Origin: Slackia sp.
GTDB lineage: Bacteria > Actinomycetota > Coriobacteriia > Coriobacteriales > Eggerthellaceae
NCBI GenBank assembly: GCA_029266945.1
Contig: JARIED010000005.1
Coordinates: forward strand, 124,001-188,000
DNA: 64,000 nt
Direction: 5' to 3'
Below the pieces are notes generated by a model, which was not told the origin of the DNA, did not search any database, and saw only the letters and a list, made by a program, of their open reading frames with translations. Position numbers and translations under genes: made by a program. Below are positions 42,733-50,878 of the stretch, one piece after another; the first letter of the stretch is position 1; each line of letters starts with the position of its first letter.

Positions 42733-42750
42733 GGCCATTATCGAATGGCC
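42733..42750. promoter_or_regulatory. Palindrome GGCCATT-atcg-AATGGCC upstream of purH
   Basis: A perfect 7-bp inverted repeat with a 4-bp centre, 26-43 nt before the purH start. The spacing suits an operator or a 5' leader stem. Nothing else was recognised in the 270 bp up to 42980. Confidence 0.45.
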
Positions 42751-42980
42751 CTATAGTAACGCCACCCGCGCCCGATGCCTTCGGCAAGCGGCATCGTTCG
42801 GCGAATCGCCACGAATCCACCCATCATGTCGTGTGCACAGCAACATCGACCGCCTACCGGCTGTGGAGAACGCTTGCCCCGCGCCCTGACCGGCGGCGCG
42901 GGCGAGCGTAAAGATGCTGCGGCCCGATCGAATCCGCGGTGCTTCGTCGCTATCGAAAAAAGCGTTTCGAAAACAACGCC

Positions 42981-43961
42981 TTACCACAGGCCGTTGTCGT
43001 GTTTATCGCGCGCCTCCTGACAGTAGCGCTGCTTGTAGCGCACGTCCACCAGCTCGGCCACAATGGAGATGGCGAGCTCGGCGGGCGTCTTCGCGCCGAA
43101 TTTCAGGCCGATCGGGCGCTTGACGGCCTCCCACTGCTCCTCGGTCATGCCGGCATCCAGGCACAAATCATGCACGCGGCTGTTCTTACCCTTGCAACCC
43201 ATCATGCCCACGTAATGAACGCCTTGCCGGCCTGCCCACACGCAGCCCTCGGGATCGTGCATGTGTCCGCGCGTGACCACGCACACGTAATCGGCCGGGT
43301 CGGCCTTCATGTCGGCGAGCTCGTCGAACGAACCGATCAGGGTGCGCTTCGCGTCAGGGAAACGCTCCTCGTTGAGGAAGGATGCGTCATCGTCGACCAC
43401 CTCCACGACGAAGCCCACGTGACGGGCAAGAACGGCCGTCTCGACCGCCACGTCGGAAGCGCCGAGCAGCCACACCTTCACCGGATCGAACAGCGCGACC
43501 GACGTCCACGTAAGGCCGTCGAACTGGTCGTTGTGCATGGAAGGGCCGCGCGTGACGTCTTTCATCTGGAAGAAGTCGCGAGCGGAATATTCGCGGGCCG
43601 CCACCGCCTCTTTGGCGTCGTTGCAGAAAAATACCAGGTCGCGGCCGTCGGCGCTGCCCACGTCGCCGTACTTCTTCGTCACTTCGTTATCGACGTTGGC
43701 GACCGCGGCGTCGGCGTCTTCGACCACCTTGAAGCCGATCCAGGCAAGGTCGTGCTCGTCAATAGCGCGAGCCGCGCGCTCGAACACGCAGGCGTCGTCG
43801 GCCGTCAGCGCAGCGGAAATGCGCGCCAGCGCCTCAGGAGACGTGCGCTTATCGGCCTCGGCGGCCTCGGCGGAAAAGCACGGGAAGTCGTCAACGGAAA
43901 GCTCGACGGGGCGTCCCGCGTGCAGGTCGGCCGCGATGGCAAGAAGCGTTTCTTTACGCAT
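42981..43961 (-). CDS. XdhC/CoxI-family protein (molybdoenzyme maturation)
   Basis: A 326-residue protein with the XdhC layout: an N-terminal helical part (about 1-140) and a C-terminal Rossmann domain (VWLLGASDVAVETAVLARHVGFVVEVVDDD, about 173-202; VCVVTRGHMHDPEG; YVGMMGCKGKNSRV; LKFGAKTPAELAISIVAEL). XdhC-type factors bind and sulfurate molybdenum cofactor before its insertion into xanthine dehydrogenase-like enzymes. No molybdenum hydroxylase gene is present here. The N-terminal half lacks the typical CxxC-type start of short XdhC proteins. AAAGGA precedes the ATG at 43961. Confidence 0.85.
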   Translation of the reverse strand: MRKETLLAIAADLHAGRPVELSVDDFPCFSAEAAEADKRTSPEALARISAALTADDACVFERAARAIDEHDLAWIGFKVVEDADAAVANVDNEVTKKYGDVGSADGRDLVFFCNDAKEAVAAREYSARDFFQMKDVTRGPSMHNDQFDGLTWTSVALFDPVKVWLLGASDVAVETAVLARHVGFVVEVVDDDASFLNEERFPDAKRTLIGSFDELADMKADPADYVCVVTRGHMHDPEGCVWAGRQGVHYVGMMGCKGKNSRVHDLCLDAGMTEEQWEAVKRPIGLKFGAKTPAELAISIVAELVDVRYKQRYCQEARDKHDNGLW

Positions 43962-44037
43962 GTCTGATTCCTTTCATGTAATGCACCCGCTGCGGAAGCA
44001 TGCCCGCACGAACGCACGACAAGCCCCCTTCGCACAA

Positions 44038-44062
44038 CGGACCCCCGAAAAACGAGGGTCCG
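44038..44062 (-). terminator. purM-purN terminator
   Basis: Stem CGGACCC / GGGTCCG with an 11-nt loop, about 80 nt past the purN stop and before the XdhC-like gene. Confidence 0.6.
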
Positions 44063-44142
44063 TCTATCCTTGATTCAGAATATATCAGCATTCGCCTCAT
44101 GCGACAAATGAGAACTCCCGGACGAAGCCGGTGCGCGGCGCG

Positions 44143-44760
44143 CTAGCCTCGGGGCGCGATGTGCACCTTGCGGTCGTCGCCGACCGTCACGCGGCCTTCG
44201 GCGATCATCTGCAGCACCTCGGGATACACCTGGTGCTCGACCGCATGGATTTTCTCTTCGAGCGAATCGAGCGTGTCGTCCTCGGCGATTTCCACCGCAC
44301 GCTGGGCAACGATGGGGCCCTTGTCGTATTCGGCGTTGGCGAAATGCACCGTGACGCCCGTCATCTTCACGCCCGCCTCGTAGGCGTCGCAGATGGCGTG
44401 CGCGCCCTTGAACGACGGGAGCAGCGCCGGGTGCAGATTCAGCACACGGTCGGGGAACGCCATCAGAATGGGGTCGGTCACCATGCGCATGTAGCCGGCC
44501 ATGACCACGTATTCGCAGCCCGCGTGCACGAGCTCGGTGGCGATGGCTTCGTTGGCCGTCTCGTAATCGGCATAGACGTCCTTGGAAAGCGCGACGGTCT
44601 GGATGCCCGCCTCCTGCGCGCGGACGAGGCCGTAGGCGTCGGGGCGGCTGGAAATGACCACGCGGATCTCGGCGTCGAGGCGACCGGCCTCGATTTCGTC
44701 GATGATAGCCTGCAGATTCGATCCCGATCCGGAGATGAGAACACCGATTTTCAGCGCCAT
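44143..44760 (-). CDS. purN: Phosphoribosylglycinamide formyltransferase PurN
   Basis: Folate-dependent GAR transformylase (205 aa), third step of purine synthesis. The phosphate loop ISGSGSNLQAII (about 9-20), MAGYMRMV, the folate/catalytic segment LNLHPALLPSFKGAHA with His, and VHFANAEYDKGPIVAQ with the catalytic Asp-containing loop are all intact. AAAGGAG precedes the ATG at 44760. It follows purM by 100 nt on the same strand; a 10-bp hairpin lies between the two genes. Confidence 0.97.
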   Translation of the reverse strand: MALKIGVLISGSGSNLQAIIDEIEAGRLDAEIRVVISSRPDAYGLVRAQEAGIQTVALSKDVYADYETANEAIATELVHAGCEYVVMAGYMRMVTDPILMAFPDRVLNLHPALLPSFKGAHAICDAYEAGVKMTGVTVHFANAEYDKGPIVAQRAVEIAEDDTLDSLEEKIHAVEHQVYPEVLQMIAEGRVTVGDDRKVHIAPRG

Positions 44761-44798
44761 GGCGCTCCTTTCTATGGTTTCGTGCGAAAAACGAAGAA

Positions 44799-44831
44799 GC
44801 GAAGCCCGCCTTCGCGATGCTTCGCTTCCCC
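44799..44831 (-). repeat. Intra-operon hairpin between purM and purN
   Basis: GAAGCGAAGC and GCTTCGCTTC form a perfect 10-bp stem with a 13-nt loop. It has no U tract; RNA processing or partial attenuation are possible roles. Confidence 0.5.
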
Positions 44832-44860
44832 TACGTCGGAAAAACCCGACGGCGACATCG

Positions 44861-45910
44861 TTACGCAGGATAACGAACGCAGCCCGTGCCCTCGATGATC
44901 GAGCCGATCACGCAGGGTTCCTCGCCTGCGGCCTTGAGGTTCTCGATCACGGCATCGACCTGGGAGGCGTCCACGATCAGCGCCATGCCGATGCCCATGT
45001 TGAAGGTCTTGAGAGCCTCTTCGTCGGACAGGCCCGCGGCCTCGACGACCATCTGGATGATGCCGGGAACTTCCCACTTCACGGGATCGACCAGCGCGTC
45101 GAAATTCTTCGGCAACGCGCGGTTGAGGTTCTCGGTCATGCCGCCACCCGTGATGTGGGCCAGCGCATGCACAGCGCACGGAAGCTCGCGCAGGCAAGAC
45201 AGGACAGGCTTCACGTAGATGCGCGTGGGCTCGATCAGCGCCTCGCCGATGGTCTTGCCGCCCAGTCGTTCGTCGGTCTTGGCCAGGTCTTCGGCGGTCT
45301 TGCCTTCCACCATGACCTTGCGGACCAGCGAATAGCCGTTGGAATGGAAGCCGCTCGAGCGCAGGCCCACCACAACGTCGCCGCAGGTCACGTTGTCGGG
45401 ACCGATCATCTTCGGACGGTCGACGACGCCCACGCAGAAGCCGGACAGGTCGTAATCGTCTGGGTCCATGACGCCCGGATGCTCGGCCATCTCGCCGCCG
45501 ACCAGAGCGCAGCCCGCCTGACGGCAGCCGTCGGCGATACCGCCCACAACGCCAGCGACGTGTTCTTTGCGCAGCTTGCCGATGGCGATGTAATCGAGAA
45601 AGAACAGGGGCTCGGCACCACAGGCAAGAATATCGTTGACGCACATGGCCACCAGGTCGATGCCCACCGTGTCATGCTTGCCGATCAGCTGGGCCACCTT
45701 AAGTTTGGTGCCAACGCCGTCCGTACCGGAAATAAGGATAGGATCCTCCATGTCTTTCATGGCGGCGGCGGAGAACAGTCCGCCGAAGCCACCGATATCG
45801 CCGATCACTTCGGGACGATACGTCGAATGCACCGCGTCCTTGATGGCGTCGACCGCAGCCGCGCCCTCTTCGATGTCGACGCCGGCGTCGGCGTAGGTTA
45901 CCTGAGTCAT
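44861..45910 (-). CDS. purM: Phosphoribosylformylglycinamidine cyclo-ligase (AIR synthetase) PurM
   Basis: Fifth step of purine synthesis, ATP-dependent ring closure (349 aa). Family segments: YADAGVDIEEGAAAVDAIK at the start, ISGTDGVGTKLKVAQ, DLVAMCVNDILACGAEPLFFLDYIA (metal/ATP region), GGEMAEHPGVM, and AHITGGGMTENLNR. GGGAG precedes the ATG at 45910, discarding a longer open frame. It is the first gene of the purM-purN pair. The 138 bp between the sortase stop and this start hold a hairpin (GGCGCAT / ATGCGCC near 45982-46010), likely the sortase terminator. Confidence 0.97.
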   Translation of the reverse strand: MTQVTYADAGVDIEEGAAAVDAIKDAVHSTYRPEVIGDIGGFGGLFSAAAMKDMEDPILISGTDGVGTKLKVAQLIGKHDTVGIDLVAMCVNDILACGAEPLFFLDYIAIGKLRKEHVAGVVGGIADGCRQAGCALVGGEMAEHPGVMDPDDYDLSGFCVGVVDRPKMIGPDNVTCGDVVVGLRSSGFHSNGYSLVRKVMVEGKTAEDLAKTDERLGGKTIGEALIEPTRIYVKPVLSCLRELPCAVHALAHITGGGMTENLNRALPKNFDALVDPVKWEVPGIIQMVVEAAGLSDEEALKTFNMGIGMALIVDASQVDAVIENLKAAGEEPCVIGSIIEGTGCVRYPA

Positions 45911-46049
45911 GAGTCTCCCTTCATACCGGTGCACGCGGAACCCGCCGCGTTTGCTCGCTTCGTTCCATAATGACATGTAAAGGCGCATACCGCCACATGC
46001 GGCATGCGCCTCGATACGAAAAAACAACCTGTTCGGACGAATGCGGACA

Positions 46050-47144
46050 CTATGGCGCCGCATTAGCGGGCGCGGCCGCCTCGACCACAGCGCCAAACAA
46101 CACCGCACGCGTGGTCGCGTAATCGTCGCCGCACGTGACCAACGTGAACAGCTTCGTCGCCGCGCTTAGGTCGACATCCGTCGGCGCCGCAACCGTCGAG
46201 CTTTCGACATTCGCAGCCGTATAGTCGTCTCGGCTGCCACGGTCGGGGAAGTTGAACTGCAGAATCGACGTCTGAGACGCGTCGACGATATCGGCGGCAT
46301 AGGTCATGCAGCGATAATTGCAGTCGGGCGTGAACACGTAGAACGTGCGCGCCACGTCGAACGCGGGCTGTTCGGTCATGGCCAAGACATGAGCGAACAT
46401 GGTGTCGTCGTTCATGTTGTGGCCGTAAATCACATTGTTCTGGTCGGTCATCGCGGATGCGTTGTCCGACGAAAGGAAAATCGAACCCTTATGAACAAGC
46501 CCGCCCGACCCTCCCATGAAGTCCTTCTTCAGGTATTCTTCATCGGTTGAGCCTTGGACGATCGGATAGTCGATGCTCGTACCCGGCATATAAATCCAGC
46601 CCACCGTGTCGGGATTGCGGCTCAACAGGGCATCCCAATCGACCGTCATCGAAGAAAGAGCATCGGCCTCCTTCTGAATCGAGGCCTGAACAGCCACGTC
46701 ATCGTAAGATTTGGTGCCGCTCCAGTAGCCGTAGCCGATCACGCCCAATACGGCCACGCTGGCCGCGAGCATCAATATGGCGATGACGAACACCGCCGTC
46801 CAGATGCGGTTCTTCCTTTTGCGGCGCTTGCGCTCTTCGGCATCATGGGCTGCCGCACCATAGCGGGCTCGGGCATACGCCTGAGCTTCCTCGGCCAAAG
46901 CGGGCGACGCCCCCCTGCGCGAAGATCCAGCCGAACGAATCGGCGCAGCAGGCACGAAGCCCGCCACGCAGTTCGCATCCGGCGCGGAAGCCGATGAGGG
47001 CCGGTCCGCATCGATGCGGGGGATGAACCCTGAAAGATCGCTACGTTGCATCGGCACCGCGCCCTGGGAGTAAGGGCATGAAGGCGCGCCTTGCCTGCGA
47101 GCATCGCTTCCGGGACTGCGTGAGGTGTCGTTTCGTTTCTTCAT
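46050..47144 (-). CDS. Class B sortase with long cytoplasmic N-terminus
   Basis: Membrane transpeptidase (about 364 aa) that joins sorting-signal proteins to peptidoglycan or pili. Residues about 1-110 are polar, with many S/P/R/A, then a basic stretch (ERKRRKRKNRIW), one helix (about 115-140), and the extracellular sortase barrel. Catalytic His is in VIYGHNMNDDTMFA, Cys in LFTLVTCGDDYAT, and Arg in TTRAVLFGAV, as in class B. ATG 47144 is the most plausible start, but the site is weak and several upstream or downstream Met codons are possible. No LPxTG/NPxTG substrate gene is adjacent. Confidence 0.88.
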   Translation of the reverse strand: MKKRNDTSRSPGSDARRQGAPSCPYSQGAVPMQRSDLSGFIPRIDADRPSSASAPDANCVAGFVPAAPIRSAGSSRRGASPALAEEAQAYARARYGAAAHDAEERKRRKRKNRIWTAVFVIAILMLAASVAVLGVIGYGYWSGTKSYDDVAVQASIQKEADALSSMTVDWDALLSRNPDTVGWIYMPGTSIDYPIVQGSTDEEYLKKDFMGGSGGLVHKGSIFLSSDNASAMTDQNNVIYGHNMNDDTMFAHVLAMTEQPAFDVARTFYVFTPDCNYRCMTYAADIVDASQTSILQFNFPDRGSRDDYTAANVESSTVAAPTDVDLSAATKLFTLVTCGDDYATTRAVLFGAVVEAAAPANAAP

Positions 47145-47201
47145 ATTCCCCATCATAAAGAAAAGAACGCGACGGGTGTGCAAATTCGCCTCAAGAACGC
47201 A

Positions 47202-47237
47202 AAAGGCCTGTCAGAATCGAGAACCCGACAGGCCTTT
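47202..47237 (-). terminator. Terminator of the 38-residue membrane protein gene
   Basis: An 11-bp perfect stem AAAGGCCTGTC / GACAGGCCTTT with a 14-nt loop, 25 nt past the stop codon. Confidence 0.7.
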
Positions 47238-47261
47238 CCGTCACATACGAATGGTACGACG

Positions 47262-47378
47262 CTATTTCTTCATCTCTTCGATGAAGCCCTTCACAATGAA
47301 GCCGACCACAATAACCACCACGATGGCGGCAACGATCCAAATGGCCGCCATGGGCACCTGAATTCCAAAAAGATCCAT
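47262..47378 (-). CDS. 38-residue single-pass membrane protein
   Basis: A very short gene reading MDLFGIQVPMAAIWIVAAIV followed by a valine-rich helix end and GFIEEMKK. One membrane helix fills residues about 8-30; the C-terminus is charged. The evidence that it is real is the excellent Shine-Dalgarno (GAGGAGGAAG, about 8 nt before the ATG) and a dedicated terminator directly after the stop, so it forms a complete small transcription unit between the sortase and ppk1 genes. I do not recognise the family. The 197 bp upstream to ppk1 should hold its promoter. Confidence 0.75.
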   Translation of the reverse strand: MDLFGIQVPMAAIWIVAAIVVVIVVGFIVKGFIEEMKK

Positions 47379-47575
47379 GTCTTCCTCCTCGAGGCGCTGA
47401 CTTTTCCTTTTCGCTGAGGATGGTACCGCACGCCTCGACTTCACGCAATCTTCACGAGCGGCGGTTGCCGAACCGGCACCTTCGCCGAGCCGGGCCGGCG
47501 CGAAAGAAAGCGGCAGCGCGACCAGAGAGGTCACGGAGCCGCGATCACGGCGCGCAGCGGAATGCCGCGCAGGTC

Positions 47576-50500
47576 CTAGCGTCCGAACAAGCGCGCGAAG
47601 AAGCCCTTTTTCTTCTTGGGCATCTCGATCGAACGGCCAGGCGCCTTGTGCTCGGGCAGGTCGTCGGCGGGAGCACCCACGGGCTCCTTGCGTGCCGCGG
47701 CATATTCGCTCCTCACCTCGACGGCGGGCGTCTTGATCGGCTCGACCGCAGCCGCATCCGTCTCGGGCAGCGGGATCGTCGTGTACGCCTGGTCAGCAGG
47801 AGTCTTCACGTCATCGGCCTCGGCGGCAGGCTCGGCGAGCCCCTTCGCCTCATCGGAGACGGACTCCTCGGCAGGCTTGACGGCCTCGGCGGCCTCATCG
47901 GCTGCAGACGCTTCGTCGGCGGCATCGGTCGCAAGCTGTGGCTCCTCGGCAGGCGCGGCCTCCTGAACGGGCTCTTCCCTCTTCGCGTGGGCGCCCACCG
48001 ACTCGCCCGCCAAAGCGGACGCGCGCACCGTCGACTCGACGACGGCAGACGCTGCATGGGCCGGCACTCGCTCGGCGTTCGCGGCAGGCTCGGCTCCAGG
48101 CTCCGCCTCGACGGCCGCTTCGAGCTCTTCGGAATCGGTCGGCTCAGGCTCGGCCGACGCCTTGCCCTCGTAACGCACGGGCTCGGCTTCCATTTCCATG
48201 TCGATGGCCCTCGCCTTGCGCTCAGGCTCTTTGCCGTAGACCAGGTCGTCTTTCGCCTCTTCGGCCAGCGCTTCGATCTGCGTGGAAAGACGGCCGTGCA
48301 TAACCATGTTCGGAGCCGCGGGGTGCGGAGCGTTTTCGGCGGCCACGTAGGCCTCCTTGATCAGGTGGTCCTGAGCGTCGAAGGGGCGCGCCGTGGGCTT
48401 GCCCGACGCATCCTTCGGAACGAAGTAGCCCAGATCGGTGTAGGTGCCGTCGGATTTCAGCTCGCGCAGCTTCGCCGTGTCGGAAAGCATGGTGTCAAAG
48501 TAGCCGAGCACCTTGGCGCGCAGGCTCGGGTCGTTGACAGGCCAGGCTATCTCGACGCGCTTATCCAGGTTGCGCGTCATAAGGTCGGCGCTGGACAGAT
48601 AGACCCTCTTGTCATCGCCCGCGCCGAACACGTAGATGCGCGAATGCTCGAGCAGGCGTCCCACCACGCTGACCACGCGGATGTTGTCGGTCTCGCCCGG
48701 AATGCCGGGAACCAGGCAGGAAATTCCACGCACCAGCATGGTGATCTTCACGCCGGCGCGGCTTGCCTCGGCCAGCTTTTCGATCACATCCTTATCGGTG
48801 ACGGAGTTCGTCTTCATCATGACTTCCGCAGGCAGGCCGGCCTTGGCCTTCTCGATTTCGCGATCTACCATGATGCACAGGCCCTGTTTGATCATGAACG
48901 GTGCCACGAGCAGCGTCTGATACGCGTCGGTCGCGCTTTCCAGCTGCATGCTGCGGAAGAACATGGCCGCATCCTGGCCGATTTCCGGATCGGCGGTGAT
49001 CATGGACAGGTCGGTGTAGAGCTTCGCCGTCTTCTCGTTGTAATTGCCAGTGCCGAGCTGAGTGATGAACTGAAGGCCGTTTTCGGAACGACGCGTAATC
49101 GCACAGATCTTGCTGTGCACCTTGTAGTCGCGGAAGCCGTAGATGATATTGCATCCGGCCTGCTCGAAGCGCTGCGACCATTCGATGTTGTTGCTCTCGT
49201 CGAAACGCGCGCGCAGCTCGAACAACGCCGTGACCTCCTTGCCGTTTTCGGCCGCGGTGATCAGGGCCTCGGCCAGACGCGACTGGCTTGCCAGGCGATA
49301 CAGCGTGATCTTGATGGACAGGACGTCGGGGTCGACCGCGGCCTCCTGCAGAAGGTGGACGAAGGCGTCCATGGTCTCGTACGGATACGACAGCATGACG
49401 TCTTTCTGCAGCACCTGGTCGATGATGCTGCGGCCGCGCACCAGCTCGGCCGGCCACTGGGGGCTTGCGGGTTCGTCGACGAACAGAGCGGCCAGTTCGC
49501 AGCCCACGATGCTCGGCAGCGCGAACGCGTAGCCCATGTCGAGCGGCAGACCCACGGAGTAGATCTGGTTGCGCTTAAGCCCCAGGCGCTTGGCCAAGAA
49601 GCGCTCGGTCACCGTCGACAACGGGCGCTCGCTTTCCAGGCGGACGGGCGCCAAGCGGCTGCGCTTCTTCAGGATGCGCTTCATATGGCTACGGAAATCC
49701 TCGTCGTATTCGTCGGATTCCTCGTAGGTGTCGAGGTCGGCATTGCGCGTGACCTGGATGACGTTGGCATGCTTGACCGGGTACATGCTGAAGATCTTAT
49801 CGGCCACCATTTCGAGCGCATGCTCGAGCAGGATAAAGGAATAGCCGCCGTTCTCGCTGTCGAGTTTGATGGTACGCGGACAGTTCAGCGGCATGGGGAT
49901 GATGCCCATGACCACGTCTTCGGCCGCCTTCGCGCGATACGCCTTGCGGCGGTCCTTCGACATCTTGGTCGACTCTTCGGGCAGGTCGTCAAGGCGCACG
50001 GCGATGTAGAGCGCGCCGTTTTCCAGATGCGGGAACGGATGCGTCGCGTTGACGATCTGCGGCGACACGAGCGGTAGCACGTTGGCCTTGAGGTACTGCA
50101 TGAGCTGGTCGTGCTGCTTCGGCGTGAGCTCGTCGGGATACAGCTGATGGACACCCTGGGCCTCGAGCTGATGGCGCACGGTGCGGAAGTCTTCGGACAC
50201 CTGCGGCGTCAATTCGCGCACGCGGGCGTACACGGCCTCGAGCTGTTCGGCGGGCGTCATGCCCGTCTTGCTGTCGTACACCGTTTCTTTGGCCAGCTCA
50301 AGATCGAGCAGGCTGCCCACGCGCACCATGAAGAACTCCTGCAGATTGGAGCGCCAGATGGCGATGAATTTCATACGCTCGAGCAACGGAACGTTGGGAT
50401 CGGTCGACTGATCGAGCACGCGCTCGTTGAACGAGAGCCAGGAAAGCTCGCGATTCTGCATGTAGGATTTCGTCTTCGGGCGCCCCTTAGTCTTGACGGC

Positions 50501-50578
50501 CTTCGCTTCTTTGACTCCGGATCCGACCTGGCCTTCGTACGGCGCTTTGTCGGTTTTGACGATTTCGTTGTCGGCCAT
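47576..50578 (-). CDS. ppk1: Polyphosphate kinase PPK1 with 285-residue C-terminal extension
   Basis: Membrane-associated enzyme (1000 aa) making polyphosphate from ATP. The core (about 36-715) shows the N-domain start MQNRELSWLSFNERVLDQS, the N-terminal bundle with FFMVRVGSL, the ATP/His-phosphate region YKVHSKICAITRR, and the second PLD-like segment VYLSSADLMTRNLDKRVEIAWPV. Residues about 715-1000 are an A/E/P-rich, low-complexity tail not found in standard PPK1 (about 690-720 aa), ending in a basic-hydrophobic patch, KKKKGFFARLFGR. GAGGAGGGC precedes the ATG at 50578. It is divergent from a tandem PPK2 gene, with direct repeats in between. Confidence 0.95.
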   Translation of the reverse strand: MADNEIVKTDKAPYEGQVGSGVKEAKAVKTKGRPKTKSYMQNRELSWLSFNERVLDQSTDPNVPLLERMKFIAIWRSNLQEFFMVRVGSLLDLELAKETVYDSKTGMTPAEQLEAVYARVRELTPQVSEDFRTVRHQLEAQGVHQLYPDELTPKQHDQLMQYLKANVLPLVSPQIVNATHPFPHLENGALYIAVRLDDLPEESTKMSKDRRKAYRAKAAEDVVMGIIPMPLNCPRTIKLDSENGGYSFILLEHALEMVADKIFSMYPVKHANVIQVTRNADLDTYEESDEYDEDFRSHMKRILKKRSRLAPVRLESERPLSTVTERFLAKRLGLKRNQIYSVGLPLDMGYAFALPSIVGCELAALFVDEPASPQWPAELVRGRSIIDQVLQKDVMLSYPYETMDAFVHLLQEAAVDPDVLSIKITLYRLASQSRLAEALITAAENGKEVTALFELRARFDESNNIEWSQRFEQAGCNIIYGFRDYKVHSKICAITRRSENGLQFITQLGTGNYNEKTAKLYTDLSMITADPEIGQDAAMFFRSMQLESATDAYQTLLVAPFMIKQGLCIMVDREIEKAKAGLPAEVMMKTNSVTDKDVIEKLAEASRAGVKITMLVRGISCLVPGIPGETDNIRVVSVVGRLLEHSRIYVFGAGDDKRVYLSSADLMTRNLDKRVEIAWPVNDPSLRAKVLGYFDTMLSDTAKLRELKSDGTYTDLGYFVPKDASGKPTARPFDAQDHLIKEAYVAAENAPHPAAPNMVMHGRLSTQIEALAEEAKDDLVYGKEPERKARAIDMEMEAEPVRYEGKASAEPEPTDSEELEAAVEAEPGAEPAANAERVPAHAASAVVESTVRASALAGESVGAHAKREEPVQEAAPAEEPQLATDAADEASAADEAAEAVKPAEESVSDEAKGLAEPAAEADDVKTPADQAYTTIPLPETDAAAVEPIKTPAVEVRSEYAAARKEPVGAPADDLPEHKAPGRSIEMPKKKKGFFARLFGR

Positions 50579-50878
50579 GATGCCCTCCTCGACGCATGGC
50601 TTGCAGAGAGAATTCTTTCCCTTCTAGACTTGCAATTATAGCGTGATGCCTGATAGGAGACGTACGTTGTAAGAATCGTTTGACATCCGTTTGACATCTA
50701 TTTGACGTAGAGCGTCCATTTCGCCTCGAATGTCGGCGCGATGCGGCGAAATGCGCGCGTAAACACGGAGACGAGAGCAATCGACGAATTCGTCCGCGCT
50801 TTTTACGCGGCGGATGCTCACGACAGCAGAAACGCGCGTACACTGGCTTGCAGGCACTATCGAGCGAAAGGAGTCCTC
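50579..50878. promoter_or_regulatory. Divergent ppk1/ppk2 regulatory region with 11-bp direct repeats
   Basis: Three contiguous 11-bp units start TTTGACATC, TTTGACATC and TTTGACGTA (50679-50689, 50690-50700, 50701-50711); a degenerate fourth may precede them (50668-50678). The 11-bp period matches the architecture of Pho boxes. On the minus strand TATAAT (50640-50635) is a likely ppk1 -10 with a poor -35 (50658-50663), which fits activation by a regulator bound just upstream. TACACT near 50837 could serve ppk2. Confidence 0.65.

Noticed and set aside
47420-50077. An 885-codon open frame on the plus strand opposite ppk1
   Set aside because: Arg/His/Gly-rich composition with no recognisable domain, no Shine-Dalgarno, and completely covered by the clear ppk1 coding sequence; long antisense frames are a by-product of high GC.
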